Shown here: positions 7,126-15,102 of the stretch, in pieces
Numbering within the stretch: position 1 is the first letter of the stretch
Layout of the letters: every line of letters begins with the position of its first letter
From: Caulobacter segnis
GTDB lineage: Bacteria > Pseudomonadota > Alphaproteobacteria > Caulobacterales > Caulobacteraceae
Reading direction: 5' to 3'
Length of the DNA stretch: 41,501 nt
Assembly (NCBI RefSeq): GCF_003243465.1
Contig: NZ_QFQZ01000040.1
Coordinates: 1-41,501, forward strand
Position numbers and translations under genes: made by a program
The notes under the pieces: model-generated
Database searches by the model: none
What the model saw: the letters and a program-made list of their open reading frames with translations, nothing else
Told to the model about the DNA's origin: nothing

Positions 7126-8207
7126 ACAACGGCGACGGCGGGGCGCTGGGGGAGACGGCTCCGGTCGGTCTGTTCGAGGCCGACGGCGACATGATCATCC
7201 GGGCGACGAACGCCCGAATGGCCAGGATGGCCGGCCTGCCTCGCGAGGATCTCGTCGGTCGTCCCTTGCGGACCCTGCTGACGCGCTCGTCACAGTTCAT
7301 CTACGCGCTGAAGGTCGAGCACGCCCTGCTGACGGACGGCGCGGCCGAGGAGATCTTCCTCGAGCTCGACCATCCGGACGGCCGGCCGCGCGCGGTGCTG
7401 CTGACCGTCGCGCCCGACGAGGCTGACCCGGATCGGCGCCACGGCGCGCTGTTCTCGGCCCCCGAGCGGCGCGCCTACGAGCTGGAGCTGATCGCCGCCC
7501 GCCAGGCCGTGGTCGAGAAGATCAAGCAGGAGAACGCCGCCCGCGAAGCCTTGAGCCAGGCGAATGAAAAGCTCGAACAGCTGGTCGCCGACCGCACCGC
7601 CGCCCTGGAGCAACGGGACCTCCTGCTGCGCGAGGTCTATCACCGGGTGAAGAACAACCTGCAGGTGGTCGACGGCCTGCTGCTGATGCGCGCGCGGCAA
7701 CTGGGCGATCCGACCGCCAAGGCCGCCATGGAAGAGCTGCGCAAGCGGATCTTCGCCCTGGGCCTGGTGCACCATCAGCTGATGGGCTCCAAGGACCTCA
7801 AGACCTTCGACGCCGGGGCGTTCCTGAAGGAGCTTGTCGCCCACCTGAGGCTGGACGCCCCCGAGAACGTCACTCTTGTGCTGGACGTCGCGCCGCTCGC
7901 TGTCGACCTGGATTTCGCCGTGCCGCTGGGACTGCTGATCACGGAGCTGGCGACCAACGCCCTGAAGCACGCCTTCCCCTCGGGATCGGGCGAGATCGAC
8001 GTGACCCTTGGCGCGGCGGAGGCCGGAGAAGTGGTGCTGCGCGTGGCCGACAACGGCGTCGGAATGCCCTCGGATCTCCCGAAGCAGAGGCGATCGGGAC
8101 TGTCGATCGTCGACGGCCTCGTGCGACAACTGGGCGGACGCATCGAGGCGATTCAGACTAAGGGCGTCTGCTGGGAAGCCCATCTTCCCTCGCCGAGGAC
8201 CGGATGA
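7122..8207 (+). CDS. PAS-domain sensor histidine kinase, HisKA_2 type
   Basis: TTG at 7122 overlaps the hydrolase stop (TTGA) and gives 361 residues. The N-terminus (about 12-100) is a PAS-like domain starting PVGLFEADGDMIIRATNA. A coiled-coil linker follows (about 115-168). The HisKA_2 box LLREVYHRVKNNLQV carries the phospho-acceptor His174. The ATPase domain has the N-box ELATNALKHAF (Asn279), DNGVGM (310-315) and GLSIVDGL. No transmembrane segment is seen, so it is cytoplasmic. The PAS position next to an RsbQ homologue parallels RsbP, whose output is instead a PP2C phosphatase. No in-frame ATG near the PAS start gives a complete domain, which supports TTG. Confidence 0.9.
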   Translation: MNNGDGGALGETAPVGLFEADGDMIIRATNARMARMAGLPREDLVGRPLRTLLTRSSQFIYALKVEHALLTDGAAEEIFLELDHPDGRPRAVLLTVAPDEADPDRRHGALFSAPERRAYELELIAARQAVVEKIKQENAAREALSQANEKLEQLVADRTAALEQRDLLLREVYHRVKNNLQVVDGLLLMRARQLGDPTAKAAMEELRKRIFALGLVHHQLMGSKDLKTFDAGAFLKELVAHLRLDAPENVTLVLDVAPLAVDLDFAVPLGLLITELATNALKHAFPSGSGEIDVTLGAAEAGEVVLRVADNGVGMPSDLPKQRRSGLSIVDGLVRQLGGRIEAIQTKGVCWEAHLPSPRTG

Positions 8208-8596
8208 TGCTGCACCCCAATCGTGTCCTGATCGTCGACGACGAGTTCATCATCACCGAAACCCTGCGCATCTATGTCGAGGACATGGGGCTGGAGGTCT
8301 GCGGCACGGCGGCGACCGCCGACAGCGCGCTTGCGATGGCCCACGCGCACCAGCCCTATATCGTGCTGATGGACGTGCGCCTGCAGGGCGAGCGCGACGG
8401 CATCCAGGCCTCCGAGGACATCAGCGAGCAGGTCGGCTCGAAGGTGATCTTCATCACCGGCTCGCGCGAGCCGGCGACGCTGGAGCGTATCGAGAGCCAC
8501 CACCCCGCCGCCGTGCTGTTCAAGCCCGTCTCGGAGGGGCAGCTGGGCTCGGTCGTCCAGCGGGTGCTGAAGGACGCCCCGCCGGCGCTGGCCTAG
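8204..8596 (+). CDS. Single-domain response regulator
   Basis: The 130-residue receiver domain has no output domain. It has the acidic pair Asp12/Asp13 (VDDE), phospho-acceptor Asp57 (LMDVRL), Thr85 (FITGSRE) and Lys107 (LFKPVS), so all switch residues are present. The FITGS segment and the lack of an output domain recall the single-domain regulators that work with HWE/HisKA_2 kinases in alphaproteobacterial stress signalling; that link is inference. The start (ATGATG) overlaps the kinase stop. It is the expected target of the upstream kinase and probably acts by protein contact or as a phosphate shuttle. Its stop overlaps the convergent pirin stop. Confidence 0.93.
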   Translation: MMLHPNRVLIVDDEFIITETLRIYVEDMGLEVCGTAATADSALAMAHAHQPYIVLMDVRLQGERDGIQASEDISEQVGSKVIFITGSREPATLERIESHHPAAVLFKPVSEGQLGSVVQRVLKDAPPALA

Positions 8597-9423
8597 AAGC
8601 GCCCGCGCTGGAAGTCGTCGAACGCCTGGACGATCTCCTCGCGCGAGTTCATCACGAACGGGCCGTGCCAGAAGACCGGCTCGCTGATCGGACGACCGGC
8701 CAGCAGCAGGACGCGGGCGTCGGTGACGGCCTCGACGCGGACCGTGTCGCCGCGGCCGAGGAAGACGCCCGACAGCGCGTCCACCGTATCGTGGGCGACG
8801 CGGACCTTGCCTTCATAGACCGCCAGCATGGCGTTGCGGTCATCGCCGACCGGCTCTTCGAACACCGTCCCCGCCGGCAGCACGACGTCGAAATAGAGCG
8901 CGTCCACCGCGCCGCCACCGATGGGACCGGCCACGCCGCTGTCGGTCGCGCCGGAGATCACCTTGACCGTGACGCCGCCGTTGCGGGCCTCGACTGGGAT
9001 GCTGTCGGCCTCGAACTCCTGATAACCCGGCGCGCTCATCTTCAGCTTGGCGGGCAGGTTCACCCACAGCTGGAAGCCGCGCATCCGCCCTTCGGACTGC
9101 TCGGGCATCTCGGAGTGGACGATGCCCTTGCCGGCCCGCATCCACTGGATCCCGCCCGGCCCGATCACGCCCTCGCGGCCGGTGTTGTCCTTGTGGCGCA
9201 TCCGGCCTTCCAGCATGTAGGTCACGGTCTCGAAGCCGCGATGTGGATGGTCGGGGAAGCCGCCCATGTAGTCCGACGCCTGGTCGTTGTCGAAGCAGTC
9301 CAGCATCAGGAACGGGTCGAACATCTGGGCCTCGGGCGTGCCCAGCATCCGGGTCAGGCGGACGCCGTCGCCATCCGAGGCGGGCAGGCCCTTGACGATC
9401 TTCAGGACGGGACGAACGTTCAT
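8593..9423 (-). CDS. Pirin family protein
   Basis: The 276-residue bicupin has the pirin N-terminal metal site: HPHRGFETVTYMLEG (His59, His61) and IVHSEMP (His103, Glu105). LQLWVNLP-type and PVFWHGPFVMN segments are also typical. Bacterial pirins are iron cupins; some have quercetinase activity and others act as redox-dependent regulators, so the role here is open. It is transcribed toward the signalling operon, and the two stop codons overlap on opposite strands at 8593-8596, leaving no room for a separate terminator. Confidence 0.92.
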   Translation of the reverse strand: MNVRPVLKIVKGLPASDGDGVRLTRMLGTPEAQMFDPFLMLDCFDNDQASDYMGGFPDHPHRGFETVTYMLEGRMRHKDNTGREGVIGPGGIQWMRAGKGIVHSEMPEQSEGRMRGFQLWVNLPAKLKMSAPGYQEFEADSIPVEARNGGVTVKVISGATDSGVAGPIGGGAVDALYFDVVLPAGTVFEEPVGDDRNAMLAVYEGKVRVAHDTVDALSGVFLGRGDTVRVEAVTDARVLLLAGRPISEPVFWHGPFVMNSREEIVQAFDDFQRGRF

Positions 9424-9545
9424 GACGGGCTCCTTGTTCGGCGATTGATATCAGATCTTGTTGCGGTTCGCGCAAGCCCCCTCCGCGGTTCGCCTTTCGC
9501 GGCCATCCGTGCTAAGCGCGCGCCAACGAAATTCACGAGAGTTCC

Positions 9546-10646
9546 ATGGCCCTGAAAGTCGCCATCGTCGGCCTGCCCAACGTCGGCAAGTCCACCCTGT
9601 TCAACGCCCTGACCCAGACGGCGTCGGCCCAGGCCGCCAACTATCCGTTCTGCACGATCGAGCCCAACACCGGCGACGTCGCCGTGCCCGAGCCGCGCCT
9701 GGAAGCCCTGGCCAAGATCGCCGGCTCCAAGGAGATCATCCCGGCCCGGATCACCTTCGTCGACATCGCCGGCCTGGTGCGCGGCGCGTCGAAGGGCGAA
9801 GGCCTGGGCAACCAGTTCCTGGCCAATATCCGCGACTGCGACGCCGTGGCCTTCGTGGCCCGCTGCTTCGAGGACGACGACATCACCCACGTCGAAGGCC
9901 GCATCGATCCGCTCAGCGATCTCGAGATCATCGAGATGGAGCTGATGCTGGCCGACCTCGAGAGCCTGGAAAAGCGCCTGCCCGCCATCGAGAAGAAGGC
10001 CAAGTCGGGCGGCGACAAGGACGCGGCCAACACCCTGCGCCTGATCAACCTGGCTTTGGCCCAGCTGCGCGAAGGCCGTCCGGCCCGCGCCGCCAAGGTG
10101 GACAAGGAGGACGAGAAGGCTTGGCATATGCTGCAGCTGCTGACCTCGCTGCCGGCCCTCTATGTCTGCAACGTCGAGGAAGGCAGCGCCGACAAGGGCA
10201 ACAAGTACAGCGATCTGGTGGCCGAGCGCGCCGCGCGCGACAACGCCAAGGCCGTGGTCATCTCGGCCCAGATCGAGAGCGAGATCGCCCTGCTGGACGC
10301 CGAGGAGCGCGCCGAGTTCCTGGAAACCCTGGGCCTGGAAGAGCCCGGCCTGAACCGCCTGATCCGCGAGGCCTACAACCTCCTGGGCCTGCAGACCTAT
10401 TTCACGGTCGGCCCGAAGGAAGCGCGCGCCTGGACGATCCATGTCGGCGACACCGGCCCGCAGGCGGCCGGCGTCATCCACACCGACTTCGAGAAGGGCT
10501 ACATCCGCGCCGAGACCATCGCCTTCGACGACTTCATCAAGCTGGGCGGCGAGGCCGGCGCCAAGGAAGCCGGCAAGATGCGGGCGGAAGGCAAGGACTA
10601 CGTCGTCAAGGACGGCGACGTGATGCACTTCCGCTTCAACGTCTAG
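9546..10646 (+). CDS. ychF: Redox-regulated ATPase YchF (Obg family)
   Basis: The 366-residue protein has the Obg-type P-loop GLPNVGKST (9-17), a NYPFCTIEPN switch, DIAGLVRGAS (G3) and a VCNVEE motif in place of NKxD. That change gives ATP rather than GTP specificity in this subfamily. The C-terminal TGS domain includes GPKEARAW and the terminal KDGDVMHFRFNV. YchF/OLA1 proteins associate with ribosomes and influence stress-related translation. The gene stands alone, with a strong terminator 16 bp after its stop. Confidence 0.96.
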   Translation: MALKVAIVGLPNVGKSTLFNALTQTASAQAANYPFCTIEPNTGDVAVPEPRLEALAKIAGSKEIIPARITFVDIAGLVRGASKGEGLGNQFLANIRDCDAVAFVARCFEDDDITHVEGRIDPLSDLEIIEMELMLADLESLEKRLPAIEKKAKSGGDKDAANTLRLINLALAQLREGRPARAAKVDKEDEKAWHMLQLLTSLPALYVCNVEEGSADKGNKYSDLVAERAARDNAKAVVISAQIESEIALLDAEERAEFLETLGLEEPGLNRLIREAYNLLGLQTYFTVGPKEARAWTIHVGDTGPQAAGVIHTDFEKGYIRAETIAFDDFIKLGGEAGAKEAGKMRAEGKDYVVKDGDVMHFRFNV

Positions 10647-10661
10647 GCGTTCACAACACAG

Positions 10662-10690
10662 CGGCCGGGGCGGAAACGCCCCGGCCGTTC
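10662..10690 (+). terminator. Rho-independent terminator after ychF
   Basis: An 11-bp perfect stem CGGCCGGGGCG (10662-10672) / CGCCCCGGCCG (10677-10687) has a GAAA tetraloop and is followed by TTCTCC. The U-tract is weak but the stem is very strong. Confidence 0.8.
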
Positions 10691-10708
10691 TCCTTGGGGA
10701 ATAAGCGT

Positions 10709-11389
10709 ATGGCCGAGATGATCACCCTGACCGCCGTCCACGACGGCTTTACCTTCAACGCCCTGCACGCTCAGTCCGAAGGTCCTCGCAAGGGCGGCGT
10801 GATCGTGATCCAGGAGATCTTCGGCCTCGACCAGTACGTCCACGCCGACGTCGCCCGCTGGGCGGCGCGGGGCTTCGAGGTGCTGGCCCCGTCGATGTTC
10901 GACCGCGGCGAGAAGGGCTTCACCGCCCTGCACGACGAGGCGGGCTTCGCGCGCGGCAAGGAACTGGCGATGGCCAACGGTCCCGACAACGCCCTGGGCG
11001 ATATCCAGGCCTGCATCCACTTCCTGAAGGATCGCGGCCCGGTCTTCCTGGTCGGCTACTGCTATGGCGGGACCATGGCCTGGCTGGCCGCCGCCCGCGC
11101 CCAAGGGCTCGCGGCCGTCGCCAGCTACTACGGCGGCGGGGTCCTGGGCATGGCCAAGTTCGAGCTCAAGGCGCCGGTGATCGTGCACCTGGGCGCCACC
11201 GACCCGCACATCCCCGCCGAGGAGGTGAAGGCGGCGATCTGGACGGCCCATCCCGAGGTCCCGGTCCATGTCTACGAGGCCAGCGGCCACGGCTTCAACA
11301 ACGACGGCCGCCCCGACAGCGACCTCGCCGACGCCGAACTGGCCCGCCAGCGCACCGTCGCGTTCTTCGCCGAGCACGGCGCGGCGTGA
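10709..11389 (+). CDS. Dienelactone hydrolase family protein, paralogue 1
   Basis: The 226-residue alpha/beta hydrolase has the full dienelactone-hydrolase set: Glu36 in QEIFG, the nucleophile Cys118 in GYCYGG, Asp165 in GATDPHIP and His194 in SGHGF. Enzymes of this family cleave cyclic or aromatic-derived lactones such as carboxymethylenebutenolide, but many members have other substrates. ATG 10709 is preceded by GGGGA at 10696-10700. The next gene is a paralogue whose start overlaps this stop (TGATG), so the pair arose by tandem duplication and is co-expressed. No other aromatic-degradation gene is nearby. Confidence 0.92.
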   Translation: MAEMITLTAVHDGFTFNALHAQSEGPRKGGVIVIQEIFGLDQYVHADVARWAARGFEVLAPSMFDRGEKGFTALHDEAGFARGKELAMANGPDNALGDIQACIHFLKDRGPVFLVGYCYGGTMAWLAAARAQGLAAVASYYGGGVLGMAKFELKAPVIVHLGATDPHIPAEEVKAAIWTAHPEVPVHVYEASGHGFNNDGRPDSDLADAELARQRTVAFFAEHGAA

Positions 11390-12066
11390 TGGGACAGCGG
11401 ATCGCCCTGGCCACCCGCGATGGCGCGCCGTTCGCCGCCTGGCATGAACCGGCGCGGGAGGCGCGGCGCGGCGGCGTCGTCATGCTGCACGCCATCTGGG
11501 GCGTTACGCCGCATCTTCGCGAGCTCTCCGGCCGCCTGGCCGAGCAGGGCTATGAGGTGATCGTCCCCAGCCTGATGGACGCGGCCGACGCCGACTTCCC
11601 CACCGTGGACACCGAGCCGGCGATCCTGGACGCGCGCATGGAGATGGGCCGGCTGACCGGCTGGGGCGTCACGACCCTGCCCCGGGTCCAGGCGACGATC
11701 GAGGCCCTGGACGGACCGGTGTTCGGCATGGGCTTCTGCTATGGCGGCACGACGGCCTGGCTGGCCGCCTGCCGCTGCGAGGGGCTGACGGCGGTGGCGG
11801 CGTTCTATGGCGGCGACATCGTGGCCTATCGCGACGAGACGCCCAAGGTCCCGACCATCCTGCATTTCGGCAAGACCGACCCGATGATCCCGCTGGCCGA
11901 CGTCGAGGCGATCCGCGAGGCGCATCCCGACCTGCCGATCTATCTCTACGAAGCGGGGCACGCCTTCGTCGCCCCCAGCGGTCATCATCCCGACAGCGCT
12001 CATCTGGCGCTGCTGCGCACCTTCCAGCTGTTCCAGCGCTCGGGCGGCGGCAAGGGCGAGGCTTAA
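11389..12066 (+). CDS. Dienelactone hydrolase family protein, paralogue 2
   Basis: The 225-residue paralogue keeps Cys117 (GFCYGG), the Asp in GKTDPMIP and the His in EAGHAF. The conserved Glu of the QEIFG motif is replaced: here the segment reads LHAIWG. In classical dienelactone hydrolase that Glu helps activate the Cys nucleophile, so chemistry or specificity has probably shifted. The start is either GTG 11386 or ATG 11389; ATG with a one-base stop-start overlap is preferred. Identity to paralogue 1 is limited to motif regions by eye, so the duplication is old. Confidence 0.88.
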   Translation: MGQRIALATRDGAPFAAWHEPAREARRGGVVMLHAIWGVTPHLRELSGRLAEQGYEVIVPSLMDAADADFPTVDTEPAILDARMEMGRLTGWGVTTLPRVQATIEALDGPVFGMGFCYGGTTAWLAACRCEGLTAVAAFYGGDIVAYRDETPKVPTILHFGKTDPMIPLADVEAIREAHPDLPIYLYEAGHAFVAPSGHHPDSAHLALLRTFQLFQRSGGGKGEA

Positions 12067-12114
12067 GGCGGCGAGAGCATCGCTTGGTCGCCAAGGCTGC
12101 GCTAGGCTCGGGTC

Positions 12115-12882
12115 ATGCGCCCCCGCCTCGCTCTCCTGGCTCTGCTGCCGCCGCTGTCTCTCGCCTCCTTGTCATATGCGGGCGAAACGACCTGCTGGTT
12201 CGAGAACGGCGCGGTCGTGGCCCCGGCGGTGATCGGCGACATGGCCGGCGACTACGTGATCGACCTCTCGGCGCCGCGCACCCTGCTGCACGAGACCCGC
12301 GCCCAGATGGCGGGGCTGACGGAGCCTGAGTTCACCGCCCGGGTGGCGGTCGCGGGCGCCGCCGCTTCCGACGTCTCGGTCAAGATCGTCAACCTGGACG
12401 CCCGCGGGGCCGGCTTCGTCACACCGATCGTCGGGGTGATCGGCATGGATGTCCTGGCCGGCCACAGCGTCGAGATCGACTTCGCCCGCTGCCGGCTGCG
12501 CATCGACAGGCCCTGGCGCGCCAGGCGACAGGTGGTTTTCCCCGTCTCGGTGATCGAGGGCTTGCCGACGGTGACGGCGGGCGTCAGCGACGGCCCCAGG
12601 GCCTTCTACGGCGCCTTCGCCATCGATACCGCGTCGAAGGCCATGACCCGCCTGTCGACGCGTGACGCCAGCGCCACGGGCAAGCTCGACCCGAACGCCC
12701 GGCAGAAAGCCCCCGCTCGACTCCGCGCCCTGTCGATAGGCGGCGTGCTGGCCGAGAACGTGCCCGCGAGCCTGGCCGAGGGCTTGCCGGAGGGCGTCAG
12801 CGGAACCTTGGGCACGGGCCTCTGGGCCCGCCATCGCCTGCGGCTCGACGCCGAGGGCCGGACCCTGTCGGTGGCCCCCTGA
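12115..12882 (+). CDS. Secreted protein resembling a two-lobed retropepsin fold
   Basis: The 255-residue product has a cleavable signal peptide (about 1-22, ending LSYA-GE). The mature part seems to repeat an aspartyl-protease-like pattern. Lobe 1 has YVIDLSAPRTLL and later GVIGMDVLAGHSVEIDFARCRLRI; lobe 2 has GAFAIDTASKAMTRL and later GTLGTGLWARHRLRLDAEGRTL. In retropepsin-like proteins the first motif would be D-T-G; here it is D-L-S and D-T-A, so catalysis may be altered or absent. The family call is pattern recognition and needs structure prediction. It is probably periplasmic and independent of the upstream hydrolases. Confidence 0.6.
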   Translation: MRPRLALLALLPPLSLASLSYAGETTCWFENGAVVAPAVIGDMAGDYVIDLSAPRTLLHETRAQMAGLTEPEFTARVAVAGAAASDVSVKIVNLDARGAGFVTPIVGVIGMDVLAGHSVEIDFARCRLRIDRPWRARRQVVFPVSVIEGLPTVTAGVSDGPRAFYGAFAIDTASKAMTRLSTRDASATGKLDPNARQKAPARLRALSIGGVLAENVPASLAEGLPEGVSGTLGTGLWARHRLRLDAEGRTLSVAP

Positions 12883-12889
12883 TCCCGGC

Positions 12890-12922
12890 AAAGGAAAAGG
12901 CCCGGTGTCGCCACCGGGCCTT
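12890..12922 (-). terminator. Rho-independent terminator of the petABC operon (probably bidirectional)
   Basis: An 11-bp perfect stem, AAGGCCCGGTG (12897-12907) / CACCGGGCCTT (12912-12922), has a 4-base loop. On the minus strand it is followed by TTTCCTTTGCC. It lies between the convergent secreted-protein gene and petC and can serve both; the plus-strand side has only CGCTGTCTT. Confidence 0.85.
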
Positions 12923-12950
12923 CGCTGTCTTCTAGGCTTCCGCGTCGCGC

Positions 12951-13805
12951 TTAGTGCGACTCGTTGCGCCACACCGTCTTGTAGCTGGCGTACAGCAGGC
13001 CGCTCAGCAGGACGAGGTAGATCAGCACGGCGAAGCCGGTCTGCTTGCGCTCTTCCAGCTTGGGCTCGGCGGCCCACATCAGGAAGGCCGAGACGTCCTT
13101 GGCCTGCTGGTCGAGGGTCGACTTGGTGCCGTCGTCGAACGAGACCAGGCCGTCCTTCAGCGGCGGGGCCATGGCGATGAAGCCGCCCGGCGGGACGTGT
13201 TCGTGGCTGCCGTGCCAGGCCGAGGTCAGGTCGCCCGGAAAGTAGGGGTTGTAGTGGCCGCCGGTCGGGACCGCCAGGCCCTTGGGCGGAGTCACGTAGC
13301 CGGTCACGATCGAATAGATGTGCGCCGGGCCCTCTTCGCGAGCCTTGGCCAGCAGCGACATGTCCGGCGGCAGGGCGCCGCCGTTCGAGGCGCGGGCCGC
13401 GGCTTCGTTGGCGAAGGGCGACGGGAAGTGGTCGGCGCTGGTGGCCGGACGCTTGATGGCGTCACCGGTCTCACCGTCGATGTCGGCGACCTCGTAGTCC
13501 TTGGCGATCGCCTTGACCCACGGGTTGTCGTTCGAGTTCGGGTACTTCTCGTTATAGAAGGGCCCGCCCTTGTCGCCGAGGTTGCGGAACGCCACCAGCT
13601 TCAGCGAGTGGCAGGCCGAGCAGACCTCGCGATAGACCTTGAAGCCGCGTTGCAGCTGGGCCTGGTCGAACTTGCCGAACGGGCCTTCGAACGACCAGTG
13701 GACCTCTTTGGCGGGCAGGGCGCCGCCGTTGGCGAGGGCCGGGCCGGCGGCGCCGGCCAGCATCAGACCCGCCGCCGCCGCGATAACCGAGAGTTTGCGG
13801 AGCAT
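12951..13805 (-). CDS. petC: Ubiquinol-cytochrome c reductase, cytochrome c1 subunit
   Basis: The 284-residue product has a signal peptide ending ALA-NG at about 25, the heme c motif CSACH (62-66) preceded by VYREV, an axial-Met region FIAMAPPL and a C-terminal membrane anchor (about 258-277). Cytochrome c1 passes electrons from the Rieske centre to soluble cytochrome c at the periplasmic face. The frame is open to 13952, but ATG 13805 is chosen because the signal peptide starts there and it lies 5 bp after the petB stop. It is the last gene of the operon, before the terminator at 12890-12922. Confidence 0.95.
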   Translation of the reverse strand: MLRKLSVIAAAAGLMLAGAAGPALANGGALPAKEVHWSFEGPFGKFDQAQLQRGFKVYREVCSACHSLKLVAFRNLGDKGGPFYNEKYPNSNDNPWVKAIAKDYEVADIDGETGDAIKRPATSADHFPSPFANEAAARASNGGALPPDMSLLAKAREEGPAHIYSIVTGYVTPPKGLAVPTGGHYNPYFPGDLTSAWHGSHEHVPPGGFIAMAPPLKDGLVSFDDGTKSTLDQQAKDVSAFLMWAAEPKLEERKQTGFAVLIYLVLLSGLLYASYKTVWRNESH

Positions 13806-13810
13806 CGGGA

Positions 13811-15097
13811 TCAACCCTTGTGAGCGTCGGCCGAGAGGGCCGGCGAAGCGATCGAGTCCGGCACGGGCAGGGTCTTTTCGACCAGACCCAGGACCGGCAG
13901 CACGACCAGGAAGAAAGCGAAGTAGTAGAGGGCGGCGACGCGCGAGAGCCACACGAAGCTGTTCAGGTCGGAACCGCCCAGCTGGAACGTGGTCAGGTGC
14001 GGGATCACCGGATCGTCAGGCAGCTTGGCGCCGCAGAAGCCGAGGATGATGCAGGCCACCAGGAAGAACACGAAGTAGATCTTCGCGGTCGGGCGGTAAC
14101 GCATCGAGCGCACCTTCGAAGTGTCCAGCCACGGCAGGGCGAACAGGCAGGCGATGGCGCCGAACATGGCCAGCACGCCCATCAGCTTGTCCGGCACGGC
14201 GCGCAGGATCGCGTAGAACGGCAGGAAGTACCATTCCGGAACGATGTGCGCCGGCGTCACCAGCGGGTTGGCTTCGATGTAGTTGTCGGCATGGCCCAGG
14301 GCGTTGGGCATGTAGAAGACGAAGAAGGCGAAGAGGATCAGGAAGACGCTCATCGCGAAACCGTCCTTCACCGTCGCGTACGGCGTGAAGGGCACGGTGT
14401 CGGCCTTCGACTTCGGCTCGACGCCGGTCGGGTTGTTCTGGCCCACCACGTGCAGCGCCCAGATGTGCAGGATCACGACGCCCGCGATCATGAAGGGCAG
14501 CAGGTAGTGCAGCGAGAAGAAGCGGTTCAGGGTCGGGTTGTCGACCGCGAAGCCGCCCCACAGCCAGGTGGTGATGCTCTCGCCGACCAGCGGCAGGGCG
14601 CCGAACAGGTTGGTGATCACGACGGCGCCGTGGAACGACATCTGACCCCAGGGCAGCACGTAGCCCATGAAGGCGGTCGCCATCATCAAGAGGTAGATCA
14701 CGCAGCCCAGCAGCCACAGCACTTCGCGGGGCGCCTTGTAGGAGCCGTAGTACAGGCCGCGCAGCATGTGGATGTAGACGGCGATGAAGAACATCGACGC
14801 GCCGTTGGCGTGCATGTAGCGGATCAGCCAGCCGTAGTTCACGTCGCGCATGATGTGCTCGACGCTGGCGAAGGCGCCGGCGGCGCTCGGCGTGTAGTGC
14901 ATCACCAGGATGATGCCGGTGATCAGCTGGGAAGCCAGGCACAGCGACAGGATGCCGCCGAAGGTCCACCAGTAGTTCAGGTTCCGCGGCGTGGGGTAGT
15001 CGACGAACGAGTCATAGCCCAGGCGCACGATCGGCAGACGGGCGTCGAGCCAGCGCTCGATACCGGTCTTCGGTTCATAGGTCGAATGTCCGCTCAT
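13811..15097 (-). CDS. petB: Ubiquinol-cytochrome c reductase, cytochrome b subunit
   Basis: The 428-residue integral membrane protein carries hemes bL and bH and both quinone sites. Typical stretches are YWWTFGG, HANGASMFFIAVYIH, GYVLPWGQMSFHGAVVI, the PEWYFLPFYAILR Qo-site motif (PEWY) and the paired histidines of helices B and D (HANGAS..H and HYLLPF). The length suits an alphaproteobacterial, eight-helix cytochrome b. It is separated from petA by 5 bp and from petC by 5 bp. Confidence 0.97.
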   Translation of the reverse strand: MSGHSTYEPKTGIERWLDARLPIVRLGYDSFVDYPTPRNLNYWWTFGGILSLCLASQLITGIILVMHYTPSAAGAFASVEHIMRDVNYGWLIRYMHANGASMFFIAVYIHMLRGLYYGSYKAPREVLWLLGCVIYLLMMATAFMGYVLPWGQMSFHGAVVITNLFGALPLVGESITTWLWGGFAVDNPTLNRFFSLHYLLPFMIAGVVILHIWALHVVGQNNPTGVEPKSKADTVPFTPYATVKDGFAMSVFLILFAFFVFYMPNALGHADNYIEANPLVTPAHIVPEWYFLPFYAILRAVPDKLMGVLAMFGAIACLFALPWLDTSKVRSMRYRPTAKIYFVFFLVACIILGFCGAKLPDDPVIPHLTTFQLGGSDLNSFVWLSRVAALYYFAFFLVVLPVLGLVEKTLPVPDSIASPALSADAHKG

Positions 15098-15102
15098 GTC
15101 GC

